A DNA stretch of 64,000 nt from Apophysomyces variabilis (taxonomy: Eukaryota > Mucoromycota > Mucoromycetes > Mucorales > Mucoraceae): positions 172,796-236,795 of the forward strand of contig MZZL01000401.1 of NCBI GenBank assembly GCA_002749535.1, written 5' to 3'. The notes under the pieces are model-generated. The model was not told the DNA's origin. It made no database searches and saw only the letters and a program-made list of their open reading frames with translations. Positions 1 to 11,297 of the stretch are shown piece by piece. How positions within the stretch are numbered: position 1 is the first letter of the stretch; each line of letters starts with the position of its first letter. Both the position numbers and the translations under genes were made by a program.

Positions 1-47
<47 letters not shown>
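1..47. repeat. (TC)n-(AC)n microsatellite
   Basis: A perfect TC run fills positions 1-36 and passes into an AC run up to about 47. It lies at the window edge, so its full length is unknown. The 110 bases that follow are strongly pyrimidine-rich, probably the 5' leader or promoter of the bHLH gene that starts at 203. Confidence 0.9.
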
Positions 48-202
48 TACCCCTTGTTTTTTTTTCGCTTTTTTTAAACTTTCTTTTCGCCTTTCTTTTC
101 ATTACCCCTTTTCTTCGCTTCTCTTCTTTTCTTCTCTTTTCATCGGTTTATTCTCTTCTTCTTTTGCGACCCTTTGATTCATTCCCCCCTTCAAAAGAGA
201 GA

Positions 203-1259
203 ATGAGTAAACTTCCTTTGTCCTCGGATTATATGAATACCTCGTCTGCTTCTTCTTCTGCTGCTCCATTCACAACCAACTCGACACCCAAATTGGAACT
301 GACTGATCAACCAATGATGTATTCCGGTAAACAATTCACATCCTAGCTAACAGAAAGAAAAAACCAGGACAGACATAACCAAACCATATATCTATATATG
401 TAGGTTCGCCTTTCTACATGTCTCCCATGCATCATCCTCATCATCAGGCATCACCATCTTCGGCCGCAGCGGCTAATGGGTACTTTTACGACCCAAACAT
501 GGCACGCTCCTTTGCACAGTCAACCACAGCCAATACAACCAACAATGGCTTCATGTCGCCCTCATCCACCCCACCACCACAGACAAGTACGAGTGACAGA
601 ACAACATGTGAGCCAGCTACCATAATGCCACCCGAGCCACCTATGCTCGTGGCCTCATCCTCCTCTACAACAACAGCCTCGACCATGTCCTCATCCTCTG
701 TCGAATATCTGACAGAGACCATTGCCAAGGCTTCGTCCCTACCCGAGTCATTCTATCCTGAGTTCTTACAATACTCCAAAGAATCTTATGAACAATCGAC
801 CGGGCCCAACCGTAAGAAACAACGACGAACTATGCAAGAGGATAAGAAAGAGGAACAAGAACAACAATGCGCAGAGGAATCTGAGGATGGTGAAGGAACC
901 GTTGATGAGTCCATGTAAGTCCTATCTTCCTCTCTCTGTCTCTGTCTCTCTCTCTCTCCCTCTCCCCTATCTTTCTTTTCTGGCTCTCTTTTTCTCCTCC
1001 TCTTCTGGGAAAATCTGATGATTTTATTTTAGGAAAGGACTCTCGTCCGCCGAAATGCGGCGCCAGATTCATATCCAGTCTGAGCAGAAACGCCGAGCTC
1101 AAATTAAAGATGGCTTTGAAGATTTGCGCAATGAATTACCGACCTGCTTAAACAAAAAGATGAGCAAAGTGGCCCTGTTACATCGCAGTAAGTCTTTTCC
1201 CTTTTTGTGTTATCATGTATAGTTAACCAACCCCCTCCCCTTCCCTTTCTGTCTCTTTA

Positions 1260-1298
<39 letters not shown>

Positions 1299-1580
1299 AT
1301 CTCTCCCCACCCATCTGTCTGTTCCCCCCTTATTTCTTTTTGAATCACAGCTGTGCAGCACATCCAACATTTGAAAGATACTCAATATACCATCATGACC
1401 GAACTACAACGTCTAGTTCATGAAAATGAACAACTCCGCAAGTATGTTAATAACTCAAGTCCTAGATAGATTCTATTGCCAATCCATGACTTAAATTACT
1501 CATTTCTATTTCTTAGGTTCCAGGAGAGTGTGCTGCAAAAACAAGCTCTGGAAAATATGTATTCCATGGGCAACATGTAA
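203..1580 (+). CDS. MLX-like bHLH-zipper transcription factor
   Basis: Probable nuclear DNA-binding regulator of about 314 aa. Five exons close in phase: 203-326, 404-914, 1033-1187, 1351-1441, 1517-1580. The first half is low-complexity (Ser/Thr/Pro/Asn/Gln). An acidic stretch precedes the bHLH, which starts in exon 3 near residue 220. The basic region carries the His, Glu and Arg positions expected for E-box recognition (IHIQSEQKRRAQIK). Helix 2 (SKVALLH) and a short leucine-containing coiled coil fill exons 4-5, up to the C-terminus. The basic region and loop resemble the MLX/Mondo family, whose metazoan members respond to sugar phosphates, but no glucose-sensing module is visible here. 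The start is the first ATG in the open frame; the frame is open upstream only from a TTG. Two introns contain TC microsatellite. The class call is firm and the MLX-like assignment is moderate. Confidence 0.82.
939..962 (+). repeat. TC-rich tract in intron 2 of the bHLH gene
   Basis: An imperfect CT/GT repeat inside the intron at 915-1032, just upstream of the exon encoding the bHLH. It adds to the polypyrimidine content of that intron. Confidence 0.75.
1259..1296 (+). repeat. (CT)n microsatellite in intron 3 of the bHLH gene
   Basis: A nearly perfect CT repeat lies in the 163-nt intron at 1188-1350, the longest intron of the gene. It sits between the exon for the basic region and helix 1 and the exon for helix 2 and the zipper. 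Confidence 0.85.
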
Positions 1581-2107
1581 AACGTGCGTGTAAAAAAAAA
1601 CCCCGAAAACCAAGAACACCAAGCAAAAGAGCAGCGCTTTCACTCTTCATTTCCTTCTTTTTGCACAACCCTCACACCCCAACAAAGCCCTCTTTTATTT
1701 ACTTTATTTGTTTGCATTTTTCTTTTCTCTTTTTTTATTTCTTTTCGGCATTTTCTTTTTCCATTGTGTCAAACAAATCAACCAATCTTCCTCTCTCTCT
1801 CTACATAGCAAACCTTTTTTTTTTCTTTCTAGGTCATCTCTCCAATGGCCTTGGTATTTAACTTCTATTTCCTTTTTTTCTTTTTTGCTTCTTTCTTTTT
1901 TTCTTCCTTCTCTTCTTCACGTTATAGACAAACCTTTCTCACTTCGTTTCCCCTTTTCTTCCAATTCCCTTTTTTTTGTATACCCTTTCTTCTTCCTTCT
2001 TTTTTTTTTCATACCCATAGGGAACTTTTTTTCTTTAATTTCTTTTCCTTTCTTTTTTATTTCGCAAATCCATTAAACTTTTTTTTATTTTTCCTTTTTA
2101 ATCTATA
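1581..2107. other. Convergent 3' intergenic region, T-rich
   Basis: About 530 bases between the convergent ends of the bHLH gene and IML1. The plus strand is strongly pyrimidine-rich, with repeated runs of T and C. The open frames read through it encode only Phe/Ser/Leu-rich sequence typical of composition bias. It is probably 3' UTR of the bHLH transcript. No gene is seen. Confidence 0.7.
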
Positions 2108-5100
2108 CTACGGCGCATTATTAGCTCCATGCATAAAGTGCTGAGGTGTAGTGCTAATATTGTTATTTGGTAACGATGAAGAAGAGGACGAAGAGGGTGG
2201 TGGTGTAACAGGATTAGTTGTGGTGGCTGTAGCAGCTGGTTTATCATTGGATGAAGGGTCTTCAGCAGGAAGAGGTGTCGCTAGAGGTGTTTGTTGTTGT
2301 GGATGATCTTCCGTATCCACTAAATCTTCGATCGATCGAGTATTTTCTAACACCCAGGATCCTACCGCTTCTTGCCGGGGATCATCGCCTCCAGGATACA
2401 GTAAATGAGATCGCGTGGTCTCCCAGAACTCGGCCAACCATACTGCATTGCCACAGTATTCTTGAAATTTGGCCCGCAGAAATTCAGGGTGCATCAACGT
2501 GCTGGATTCAGCCGTGCGGCGCCGCGCCACCAAGGCTGGCGTATGACTCGTGTATAATCGATTGTTGACCCAGAAGAAGCCTTTGCCTTCTGATCGAATC
2601 TGAACAAAGGCTACCCCCGAACGATGGATATATTGATCGTACTTGTATGGTTCTTTGATATAGGAATACGTAACCTCAACCCCCTCAGCTCTGGCTCGCT
2701 CAAAGTTGGAATCCGCCTCCACATCGAGAACAAATCCTAAATGACGGACCAAGGCGATCTCATAGAACTGTTCAGGTACGTCGTACCTCACACGTAAATC
2801 GGTTACAGGTGGTGGCGACAAGGCCAGTTCAATCGGCACAGGACATTGGAAAGGATTATTATTCTCTGAACCTTCATACGCTTGCTCCACTGATCCCTCG
2901 ACGAGTTTCAGACCGCAGCGCTCAGCCTGACGACTCCAGTTCTGCAGTAATTCCTGCACCAGTTGGGCCGTGCACCCAAGCCAATTGACCTGGAAATGGT
3001 AAGAATTCTTCGGATTGTGAAGGGTATCATAATGAAGAATGGCTGTCTCCCGACGGTCGCTCTTTTTGTACGGATCGACATCAATAATCATCGACTTTGA
3101 CATAGGAAATTCAACCGTTTCTATCGCTCGGCCGCTCGGGGTATCTGCAGCGGACAAAATACCGGATGACGCTGTGGTTGCCGTTGCCGTACCGTTCCCA
3201 CTAATACTACCATCTTTATCCTTCCCATTGACACCAGGCGATCCAGTAGCCGTACTATTGGCACTCTGTTTGCGCGAAGTGCCAGAATTGTTCATAAACC
3301 AAGCTTTGTGCTGGCCAGGTATAAATTCATCGTGGAGCTTATAGAAATAGTGACCATCCAAAAATCCATGTCTTCCCGTTGATGAAACAAAGAGAGGTGG
3401 TTTTCGCGCCATCAGCGCGTTGCCGAACGCGACAGCTTCTTCTCGCGTGTTAATATCATCAAACTGACTAATAAGCCAGTCTACAAACTCATTGCCGATA
3501 AATGCATTCCGAAAGATCTTGAAATGCCATCGGCGATCCTGAATTTTCACACCGTTTTTAACGTCTCGCATTGCAAGCGCGATATCCTTGGATTTACTAT
3601 CACGCGACAACGCCATAGGGCCCAGATTACCGATGCTCAGTAGAAGGCTGCTACTGTGTTGGCTGACTAGTCGCTCACCATGCGCAAGCTTAGATACTTC
3701 GTTCACAAGATAACCGGATGGATCCATGGTCGTAAACTTAACGCCAAAATCGGAAGTAACTAGCTCTTTTTTCCGGCGGTTTTGCATCTCATCATGTTCT
3801 TGCGGTGATAGCCATTTGGATTTGCGGATATTTTGAAGCCAAGTGTCGAAGAGAGCTAATCGTTTTTCTTCTTCATCCAAGTGCTCATGAGAAGCAGGCA
3901 TGGGTATATTCGATGGGAGGTGTTCTCTCGGAACAAGAATAAACCGTGAACGCCAGAAACGAAGATTATCTGTTAGCTCCTCTTGATGGCCAGCAACAAG
4001 ATGATCCAAGTAATTCCAGGCATACAGTAGGCTAGGATAACTAAACAGGACGTTCTTTGGGCGGTAACTTGGCAAATGTTTAGGCCAGATCGCACACTTA
4101 TATCCTATCTTCTGCGTATCGAAGTCGATAATCCGAACATATCGTCGCACCTCCACATTTTGTCCAGACGAGTCAAATGTTAACTGGTGCACTTGATGAC
4201 CCATTGACAGCCACCAGACCATATGCTTCCATTTGAGTTTATCCATCTCGTCTTGGAGGCTACCTAAACCGCCAATTGTCTTTGTACCACCGCCTACAGC
4301 TCCTGTTCCAGCCATATTACTGGTTGGCACTGGGGTAGTTGTGGCAGTAACCGTTCCGGTCAGCGGGCCGATTCCACCAGCACTGCCACTACCTGTGAGA
4401 GTGCTATCCTTGTTGCCTAAACCAAGACCACTAGAGACGTCCGTAACCTTTGGTTTCTGGTAATTAGCACTGTTGGTGATATCCACTATGATTTGGAAGC
4501 CTTGTGCAAGCCGCTGACTCAGCATTTCTGTTAGTAAATTGGCCGTTTTCTTATGCTCTGAGAGGGAGCGATCGCCAGCCTGATAAAGGTTTGCATCTTC
4601 ACTAGCAGAAACTGTGTACATATAATGATTGTAAAACATCTTTAATTCCTCGTTGGATGGGAAATAGTCAGTCGTCAACGGAAGACAGGCAGGCGTGGAC
4701 AATGATTTCCAGTACACCACTGGAACCTCCCGCTGCTCAACTTTGGGCAACGCATGCAACCATCGACGTAGATGCGATGTGAAGAGTGTAGCATGGTCGT
4801 GAGGGTTGCATGGATTGATCAGCATATGTTTGGTAGAACTGCGGGAAGCCAAGTTATGAGATGGGGATGATCGGTTTCCTGGCCCTGTCGCACCGAAGCT
4901 TGTGCGCACCAAATCACTATTGCCCGAATGTTTATGTATTGATGGTAAACTCCCTGATACAATGGTTTGTCGAGGTGAATGATTAGGTGGCTTCCGGTTG
5001 TCCATTCGTCCCGGGCCTTTATTATTGATAGGAACAGGTTCAACTGTACTGGAGCTCACCACTACTGAATCATCATCCTCGCAGGCAGTCGTGTTTCCGG

Positions 5101-7566
5101 TGTCTGGGGCGATGTGCACCGCAAACTTCACATCAGTGCTCGTCACAGTGCCACGTCTGGATGATCGAAAGCGATCGTCACGGTTAGGGTAGGTGGGTGA
5201 ACCCTTAAATATATCGGATGCCTTTGGTAGATGATCATCTTTCTTGACGTTGTTTTCAAATGTTATTTTTCCCATCGCTTGTTGTGATTGCGAGATAATG
5301 GATGTCAACCTTCTGTGATCACCATGATGCCATGTCTACATGCAAACATTTCCTAGATAAATAAAAACAACATATCTGTATGATAGGTTTTTACCGTTGT
5401 CGATTTGTTTCCTCCATGTCTTGGTTGTTCCTGCTCCGGACTATCTAATGAAGCTCGCTGTATACCCGTAGATGCTGGTTTGTTATTTGTACTGATCTTT
5501 GACGTCTGCGTTGAAGACCTTCGGTTAAAACGGGGTTCTAGTGAATCTTTGAATAGAAGACCGTCGTACTTTTCATGGTTCAATGACAGTGCTGAAACCT
5601 TCGTGGGAGGGTTCTCTATAGCAGCAAAAAAAGACGGCCGTCTAGCAGAGGGGAAATTGGCCGATCTGGAGAGGTAAGTTTCTTCGTTGCCATTAGGATG
5701 TTGTGCATATTCATCATTCTTTGTTGTAAGTTTGTCGTTAAGGCTGCTGCTGCTCCGCTGCTGCTTGACAGTCCTGGCGGGAACCTGCCGGCTATCTTCC
5801 AGATATGGTATGTAGATCCCAGTGATATCATGTTCCATAAGACCCATCATTTGAAGTTCATACATTTTGCACCGTGTCTTATATTTGTCTTGTTTGATAA
5901 ATCTCCCTGTTTCATGGTGATAAAAATTGCAGTCGATCCAATGAGGCACAGAATAATACTGATATGTGGCGGCCGATGAATCGTCTTGATAGAGTGGATC
6001 CCAATAACCTGCTGCCACCTTGGCGCCTACGGGTACGTAGTTGTTCCCCCCACCTGGCTTAAGATCAGGTGAATTACCCAGCATCATCTGTTTTGGATGT
6101 CTTGGTGTAGTTAGATTGTCATGCAATTCTTCAGGTGGCGGTGATGACATGTAGTACAAAAGAGGTGTAATATGCAGCGGTAATGGTGAAAGACATACAA
6201 GGTCCATCGCAATGCCATTATCGGTCATACGCTCGTTTGTGAGACGAAGAAGTTTTTTGCTCACCATGAACTTGCCGGCTCCCGGAGTGACCAAAATGAT
6301 GGACAGACCAGTACGCATCAAATCACGATCAACGTAATGCTTGTCAAAGGGGTTGAGAGCCAGATTAATTGCTTCTAAGATGTTGCCTTCGTATGCCATT
6401 CCGATTTGACCACAGACTAAACTACGGTCTTGCTCTGTCCGCATCAACACACTTTGCTGAAACTTGAGATGTTCCTCTTTCAATGGACCAATAACAGACA
6501 TCCAGTCATCCGTCGTTTCCCAGTCGGCTATAACTTTGTAGAAGTCCTTGTAGCGGCGGCCGTCCTCGCCCACGTTAATAAGTTCATCCGTAAGCTCATC
6601 CGCATCGTAAAACACCCGGGTGAACAAAACAATGGATACGACATGGTTAGTGCCTTGGTCCTTCCATCGATTGAAAAGGTTGGGTAAAAAGTTGTTAACA
6701 ACTTTTTCGAAGTACAGCTCGCCATCTTCATCAAATTCCCACATTTCTCTCGACATCTGGATAAATACAAAATATTTTGCTGATCCGGAACGAAATATCA
6801 TACGAGTGCTGCCATTAATATAACCTGACGTAACCTACATAGTACTCAATCTATTCAGCAGACCATTTCTTTCACGCTATTCAACTCGCACCTCTCTGTC
6901 ATCAGTCCACAACTTTTTGACTGTTGCTTTGATAACGCCAGCAAAGAGGATCTTCTTTTCTACATAGACACAGGTACCACTCAAACTTTGCTGTAAACGC
7001 CACATATCACTTCTACCGAGATACTGGTCCTTGAACGATAGCTCGACATGATCCAGAGCAACTGCGCTTGGATCAATCTGAGTTTATCACATTTCATTAA
7101 GATTAATTTCGACCCTCATGCCACCAAAAGGCAAGGAAGCAAGAAGAAACACTCACAAGCTCAACATAAACTTCAGGACGAAAGCGAAGGTTGAAGCGTT
7201 CCGCAATGTCTTTCGATATGGATATCTAGGATCATATTGCATTTTAGCTTTTAACAGGTAGATCTCTCGGGATCAAACCTGTAATTGCTGCTGCCGTGCA
7301 AGCGTTTCTCGGTCAACACACGTTACTTTTACGACAAACGACTCTCGTTCAGTGGTTGTTGGTAGCTGCTGTTGCTGTTGCTGGGATGCTGCCCGTGGAT
7401 AATGGATGCGCAAGACCTGACCGTCTTGTACATTAGGGAAGTAGTCGGGATTGACCACAGCATCATGGTTGAACATAGTGCCAGGATCGTGAAACCATAA
7501 TATAACGGGCTTGGCCGAGAGTAGTTGGCCCGAAGACGCATTACTCGTTGCTGGTAGGGCAGGCAT
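2108..7566 (-). CDS. IML1: IML1/DEPDC5-like GATOR1 (SEACIT) subunit
   Basis: Subunit of the vacuole/lysosome-associated complex that acts as a GAP for Gtr1/RagA and restrains TORC1 when amino acids are scarce. Five exons on the minus strand close in phase: 7566-7279, 7225-7157, 7077-6892, 6834-5395, 5335-2108, giving about 1736 aa (the yeast protein is about 1580). The N-terminal third holds the conserved IML1 region, including FIQMSREMWEFDEDGELYFE and VSIVLFTRVFYD. A DEP domain lies near residues 1255-1345 (RRWHFKIFRNAFIGNEFVDW). A long Ser/Thr/Asn/Gly-rich linker separates conserved blocks, and the C-terminal tail is low-complexity. The acceptor at 5336-5337 was chosen because it is the one nearby that keeps the frame open. 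It ends tail to tail with the bHLH gene. The family call is very firm. Confidence 0.93.
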
Positions 7567-8136
7567 GACCCTAAACTAGGGAAGGGAATCCTTCTGGTGC
7601 TTCTCGCTGTTTCAATTTCCGAATGTAGGATACTCAGTACCAGTCACGAACCTACCGCAATTGAGAGGTCCAATTTCTCCGTAGAAGCTTTTTCTCAATT
7701 CTCTCTGCAACAAGACCGCAGATCATCATATGGAAGTGTGTCTAAATCATTATAAAGGAATATACAATAATCTCAATAGGGTCCTGCTTTGCTAATCGAT
7801 GGCCAAGAACGGTTGCTACGTTTTACCAGCTATTGGCCTTCTTTGTTTCCTTTTTTAATTCTGCACTATACAAACTGGAATCTATGCTATGTTTCCGTCC
7901 TACTAATCCTAAGTACTCGCAATAATCTGGATAGCATTTCGTCCAATTGCTTCCTTACAAAAACTGGCTCCTGGTGCTACTGGGATAAGCTGGGCAGCGG
8001 CGCTGGAAGCCTCAGACACATAGTACCATGTTGCACAGAGAAATACTACAGTATCGACACTTTCAGCTTGTTTACTATGGTCGTCTAAGCGACCATATTT
8101 TATCCATTAGAATTAGCTTTTTATTATGCTGCGTTC
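7567..8136. other. Intergenic region upstream of IML1
   Basis: 570 bases between the IML1 start and the 3' end of the next minus-strand gene. It should contain the IML1 promoter. An open frame at 7789-8088 on the plus strand has no recognisable content. No RNA gene or repeat is seen. Confidence 0.6.
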
Positions 8137-8850
8137 TTAGATAACGCCGAGAGCATTCAATACCAATAGCGTAACAAGGAGAATAATGATGATGACCGAA
8201 GTAATTATTCCCATAAGACACCATCGTTTCACTCGCGCCTCTTTCGCGGGTTTGGAGGCTGCTTCTTCGGCCTCGATTTCTAGAATTGTATGGTTTGATA
8301 GCTCGACCATGCGTTCTATCTCGTAACAGAGACCCAGCAATTCTCCTGCCGTCCTCGTCATAGATCGTGCTGCGTTGTTTTGATCTACTTCGCTAGACTC
8401 TGCATTTGCCATGCCTGGACAATGCGACTCCACGCGCGCATCATGACGGTTAAATCCCACCAGCAGGAGGCGTAGACGACCAATCACATCTAGAAGCAAC
8501 ACGCCGGTATCTTGAAATGCGAGTTTGCGAAGGGATACATCGCTGTCTGTTTTGCTAGGCTTTACATCGTGAATTGTGTAATGAATGGCTTTGATGGTAA
8601 GACAGAGACCTGACATGAGCCGCTGCGCCGCGATCTTGTGGTCAGCTTCTGTTCCGTGCTGAGACTCCAATATAACCGTCTGGATGTCTAGTAGTCGGTT
8701 TATTTTGTTGGAGAGGGTCGTAATGTCAGCTTGAATGCCACTAATTTTATTCAGAAATGCATGTGTCGAAACAATACCAGGCGTCCGTGTAACACGTCGT
8801 TGATTAAGGTCTGATATCTGTAACGCTTGTATCGATCGGTCGTCCTCCAT
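8137..8850 (-). CDS. Tail-anchored membrane protein, weakly SNARE/syntaxin-like
   Basis: Single-exon gene of 237 aa. The body is helical and heptad-rich, with Leu/Ile repeats around residues 35-180. It ends in a basic patch (KEARVKRW) followed by one strongly hydrophobic segment of about 24 residues at the extreme C-terminus. That is the topology of a tail-anchored protein inserted post-translationally into ER or endomembranes. The layout resembles a t-SNARE, but I cannot find a convincing SNARE motif with its central zero-layer Gln, so the SNARE idea is inference only. I start at the ATG at 8850 (MEDDRSIQ). An upstream in-frame ATG at 8913 would add a hydrophobic stretch rich in Phe and Val, which seems less likely for a tail-anchored protein. 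Confidence 0.55.
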   Translation of the reverse strand: MEDDRSIQALQISDLNQRRVTRTPGIVSTHAFLNKISGIQADITTLSNKINRLLDIQTVILESQHGTEADHKIAAQRLMSGLCLTIKAIHYTIHDVKPSKTDSDVSLRKLAFQDTGVLLLDVIGRLRLLLVGFNRHDARVESHCPGMANAESSEVDQNNAARSMTRTAGELLGLCYEIERMVELSNHTILEIEAEEAASKPAKEARVKRWCLMGIITSVIIIILLVTLLVLNALGVI

Positions 8851-9215
8851 TACTAGAAGAACAAAAAGAAAGAAAATTGATGCGAATGGCCCTGGAAATA
8901 TATAATAAGCCAATGCCGAGCCACAAACTCAACGGGCATAATAAGTGAAGCTGTGGCACGCTTGCCTCTTGTTAGCTGTTTCATACGATCTCAGCATCGT
9001 GAAATAGTGTCGACTCTTTTTAACGCCATACCGAAAATCCGAACAAAATAAAACAAAGGCATTGAACTGCCATAACACAAGGGATGTGATGATGACCCGT
9101 CATTTTTTTTTCTTTGCATAACATTTTAAACCCATTCGTTTTACCAAGACGGCCCATTTCTGAATCATGTTGCGGGGGGTAATCGAGGGGTTTATTCGTT
9201 TTATTTTCACTGAAT
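8851..9215. other. Intergenic region between two minus-strand genes
   Basis: 365 bases holding the 3' UTR of elongation factor 1-beta and the upstream region of the tail-anchored protein gene. Short open frames here (for example 9020-9256) overlap the last EF1B exon or look random. No other feature is seen. Confidence 0.55.
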
Positions 9216-10065
9216 TTAGATCTTCTGCATAGCAGCAACATCAACAGACTGGACATAGTCTTCGAAATCGGTGATCTTCTCGGTCAAGTCATCCAAGAGA
9301 ACCTAAAGAAGAGTTAATATGGTCAACCAAAAAAATTAGTTTAATCTAAGTTACCTTGTCGTCTTCGACAACACAGTTGATCTGGAGCTTCTTGATACCG
9401 AAACCGATGGCAACGAACTGGTGACCACCCCACAAAAGACCGTCCATTTCAATGCTCTTGACAGCGGCAAGCATCTCATCCAAGTTGGTCTCATCATCCC
9501 AGGGCTTGACCTCAAGGGTGACGGTGGTCTTAGCAATAGGCTTGGGCTTGGCAGCCTTCTTAGCGTTGTATTCAGCAAGACGCTGAGCCTGTAGAAACAT
9601 CAATTAATAAACAACAACGTCAAGCACATCCAAAAAATCATACCTTGATTCTCTCAGCTTCCTCATCAACTTCTTCGTCATCAGAACCAAACAAGTCAAT
9701 GTCGTCTTCGTCTTCAGCAGCAGGAGCGCTCTCAGTGGCAGCCCTAAAACATCCAGTCAGACAAATCCACTTGTATATGATTATAAAAAAGTACATACTT
9801 AGCGGTCAAGCCCTGGACAGAGGCAATGTGCTTGTACCATCTAGCCAAGTGAGGGAAGGCATCAGCGTTGGGGCCCTCGGGCAAAGCAGCGAAGACAGCC
9901 TTGTCTTCTTCAGAAGCTTCGTTGCTACAAACAAGGACAAATTTAGTAAACCACCAAAAAAAATCTGTTTCTTTTATTGTCCACATACCCCTTGACGTAG
10001 GACACATTCTCGAAGAAACCGTTAAGGATCTTGAAGGCCAAGCCAGACTCAAGCGTGAAGGACAT
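9216..10065 (-). CDS. Translation elongation factor 1-beta (eEF1B-alpha)
   Basis: Guanine-nucleotide exchange factor that reloads eEF1A with GTP in the cytosol. Five exons close in phase: 10065-9989, 9924-9799, 9743-9644, 9588-9355, 9302-9216, giving 207 aa, the usual length for the family. The N-terminal half is the GST-C-like domain ([13 protein letters not shown]). The centre is the acidic linker with the family signature [11 protein letters not shown]. The C-terminal half is the exchange domain ([36 protein letters not shown]), ending in [13 protein letters not shown] palindromic CCAATTGG at about 10101-10108 and an A/T-rich TATAAAA-like stretch near 10123-10130 lie just upstream and may be promoter elements, but this is unproven. 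Introns are short, as expected for a highly expressed gene in this genome. Confidence 0.96.
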
Positions 10066-10863
10066 GTTTGATAACAAAAGTAAACGGGAAGAGGGAAGAT
10101 CCAATTGGATTGTCATCCCACGTTATAAAAAAAAATTTTGCGTCGCCGTCACGGAACACACTGGATCTTTCTGCACCCGTAAATTTGACAGTCAACGATT
10201 GATTGGATAAGATTTACTCCCTTCAGCTTCACGAATGCTCAGACCGTGTTTGGGTCGCGTTCCACCAGTCAAGCGCTGGCTTGCCTCATACCTTCAAGCG
10301 TCAAAAAGTTTTCATGATTTCCTGTATTAACTAATCAGGATATCTCAAGCAAATCATTTTCCTCCTGCTTTGAACTGCAACTGCCACATTTTACATGTGA
10401 AACAATCATAGCCGACGCCTCTTCGCTTCCGATCGACGCGTTTAAATTAATCAATCTTTGAATATGACACATTGCCTATTAAACAAGTATATGATGTGCC
10501 AACATAAGCAATAGCCATAAGTTTTCAGTATTGTTGAAGAACGCTCCCCTATCATCGTTGATTGGCTTGTCCCTTTGTAACCGATACGTTGTCGTAAAAG
10601 AACTTGCTCTTGAAATGGCCAGGTTATCTAACTAGGCTTATAGGATGGTTTTTATTGTTTAGCAGACAACGCATTACGCCATCACAAATAAACTTTGCGT
10701 CCATGGAAGGATCTAGTATTCGCTCGCGCACAAGCATTTTCCAAAAACCTGTCAACTTTCGCAGCTTTCCGTGACTTTGTTGCGGGTTACTGTCTGAAAA
10801 GGGCAATTCAATTGTCCGCAGACGCCACCAGCACGATTTTCACTTGGTTTTCGCTTCTTCATC
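10066..10863. other. Divergent promoter region, EF1B / small basic protein
   Basis: About 800 bases between two divergently transcribed genes. It contains the EF1B upstream elements noted in that entry. Two overlapping short open frames (10624-10806 on the minus strand and 10695-10961 on the plus strand) have no family signal. The second overlaps the small basic protein gene in another frame and was not accepted. Confidence 0.55.
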
Positions 10864-11151
10864 ATGGGCAAGAGTGCAAAATTTTACAAACGGCCATCAC
10901 GAAAAGAGAAGGAAGGAATCGCATTGAAAAAATTAGTAGACCCTGCTCCTGGAGTGACTAAAACCCAAAAGAAGAAAACCGCAACAGCTCAAGCGACCAA
11001 AACGGCTACTCCAAAAACAACTGCGATGGCTATAGACGAACCTGCTTCAAAGAAGACGCCTATAGTTAACAGCAATGAGGACGACAAACCAGATTACGTT
11101 GATTTATTGTCAGGGAAAAAGACTTACAGAAAGACTACAAAACGCAAATAA
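10864..11151 (+). CDS. Small lysine-rich protein, possibly nucleolar
   Basis: Intronless gene of 95 aa starting at the ATG at 10864 (MGKSAKFYKRPSRKEKEG) and ending in a basic cluster (KTYRKTTKRK). Lys, Thr and Ala dominate. There is a short acidic patch near residues 70-80 (NEDDKPDYVDLL) just before the basic tail. Small basic proteins with this kind of N-terminus occur widely in fungi, and nuclear or nucleolar location would fit the charge, but I do not recognise a named family. It is convergent with Argonaute, 146 bases from that gene's stop. Coding status is supported by composition, a clean ATG and the compact fit between neighbours. Confidence 0.6.
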   Translation: MGKSAKFYKRPSRKEKEGIALKKLVDPAPGVTKTQKKKTATAQATKTATPKTTAMAIDEPASKKTPIVNSNEDDKPDYVDLLSGKKTYRKTTKRK

Positions 11152-11297
11152 TCTCATGTGCAAATTCAAATACCATTTAGTAGAGTTAGTTTGAAACAAC
11201 GAATAAAACGTTCATTTTGAATGCAAAGAAAGCGAGAGTTTTTCATCACTAATCATGTATGTGTTAAGAGGGGAAAAGAATAAGAGTAGTTCTCCAT

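Noticed and set aside
1584..2144. Overlapping Phe/Ser/Leu-rich frames downstream of the bHLH gene
   Set aside because: They arise from T-rich and CT-rich sequence that looks like 3' UTR and convergent intergenic DNA.
2251..5192. Several plus-strand frames opposite IML1 (for example 2251-2568, 3039-3344, 4233-4463)
   Set aside because: All are shadows of the 3.2-kb IML1 exon; none has motifs or splice context of its own.
8851..8913. N-terminal extension of the tail-anchored protein from the ATG at 8913
   Set aside because: It would add a second hydrophobic stretch to a protein whose layout already fits a single C-terminal anchor. It remains possible.
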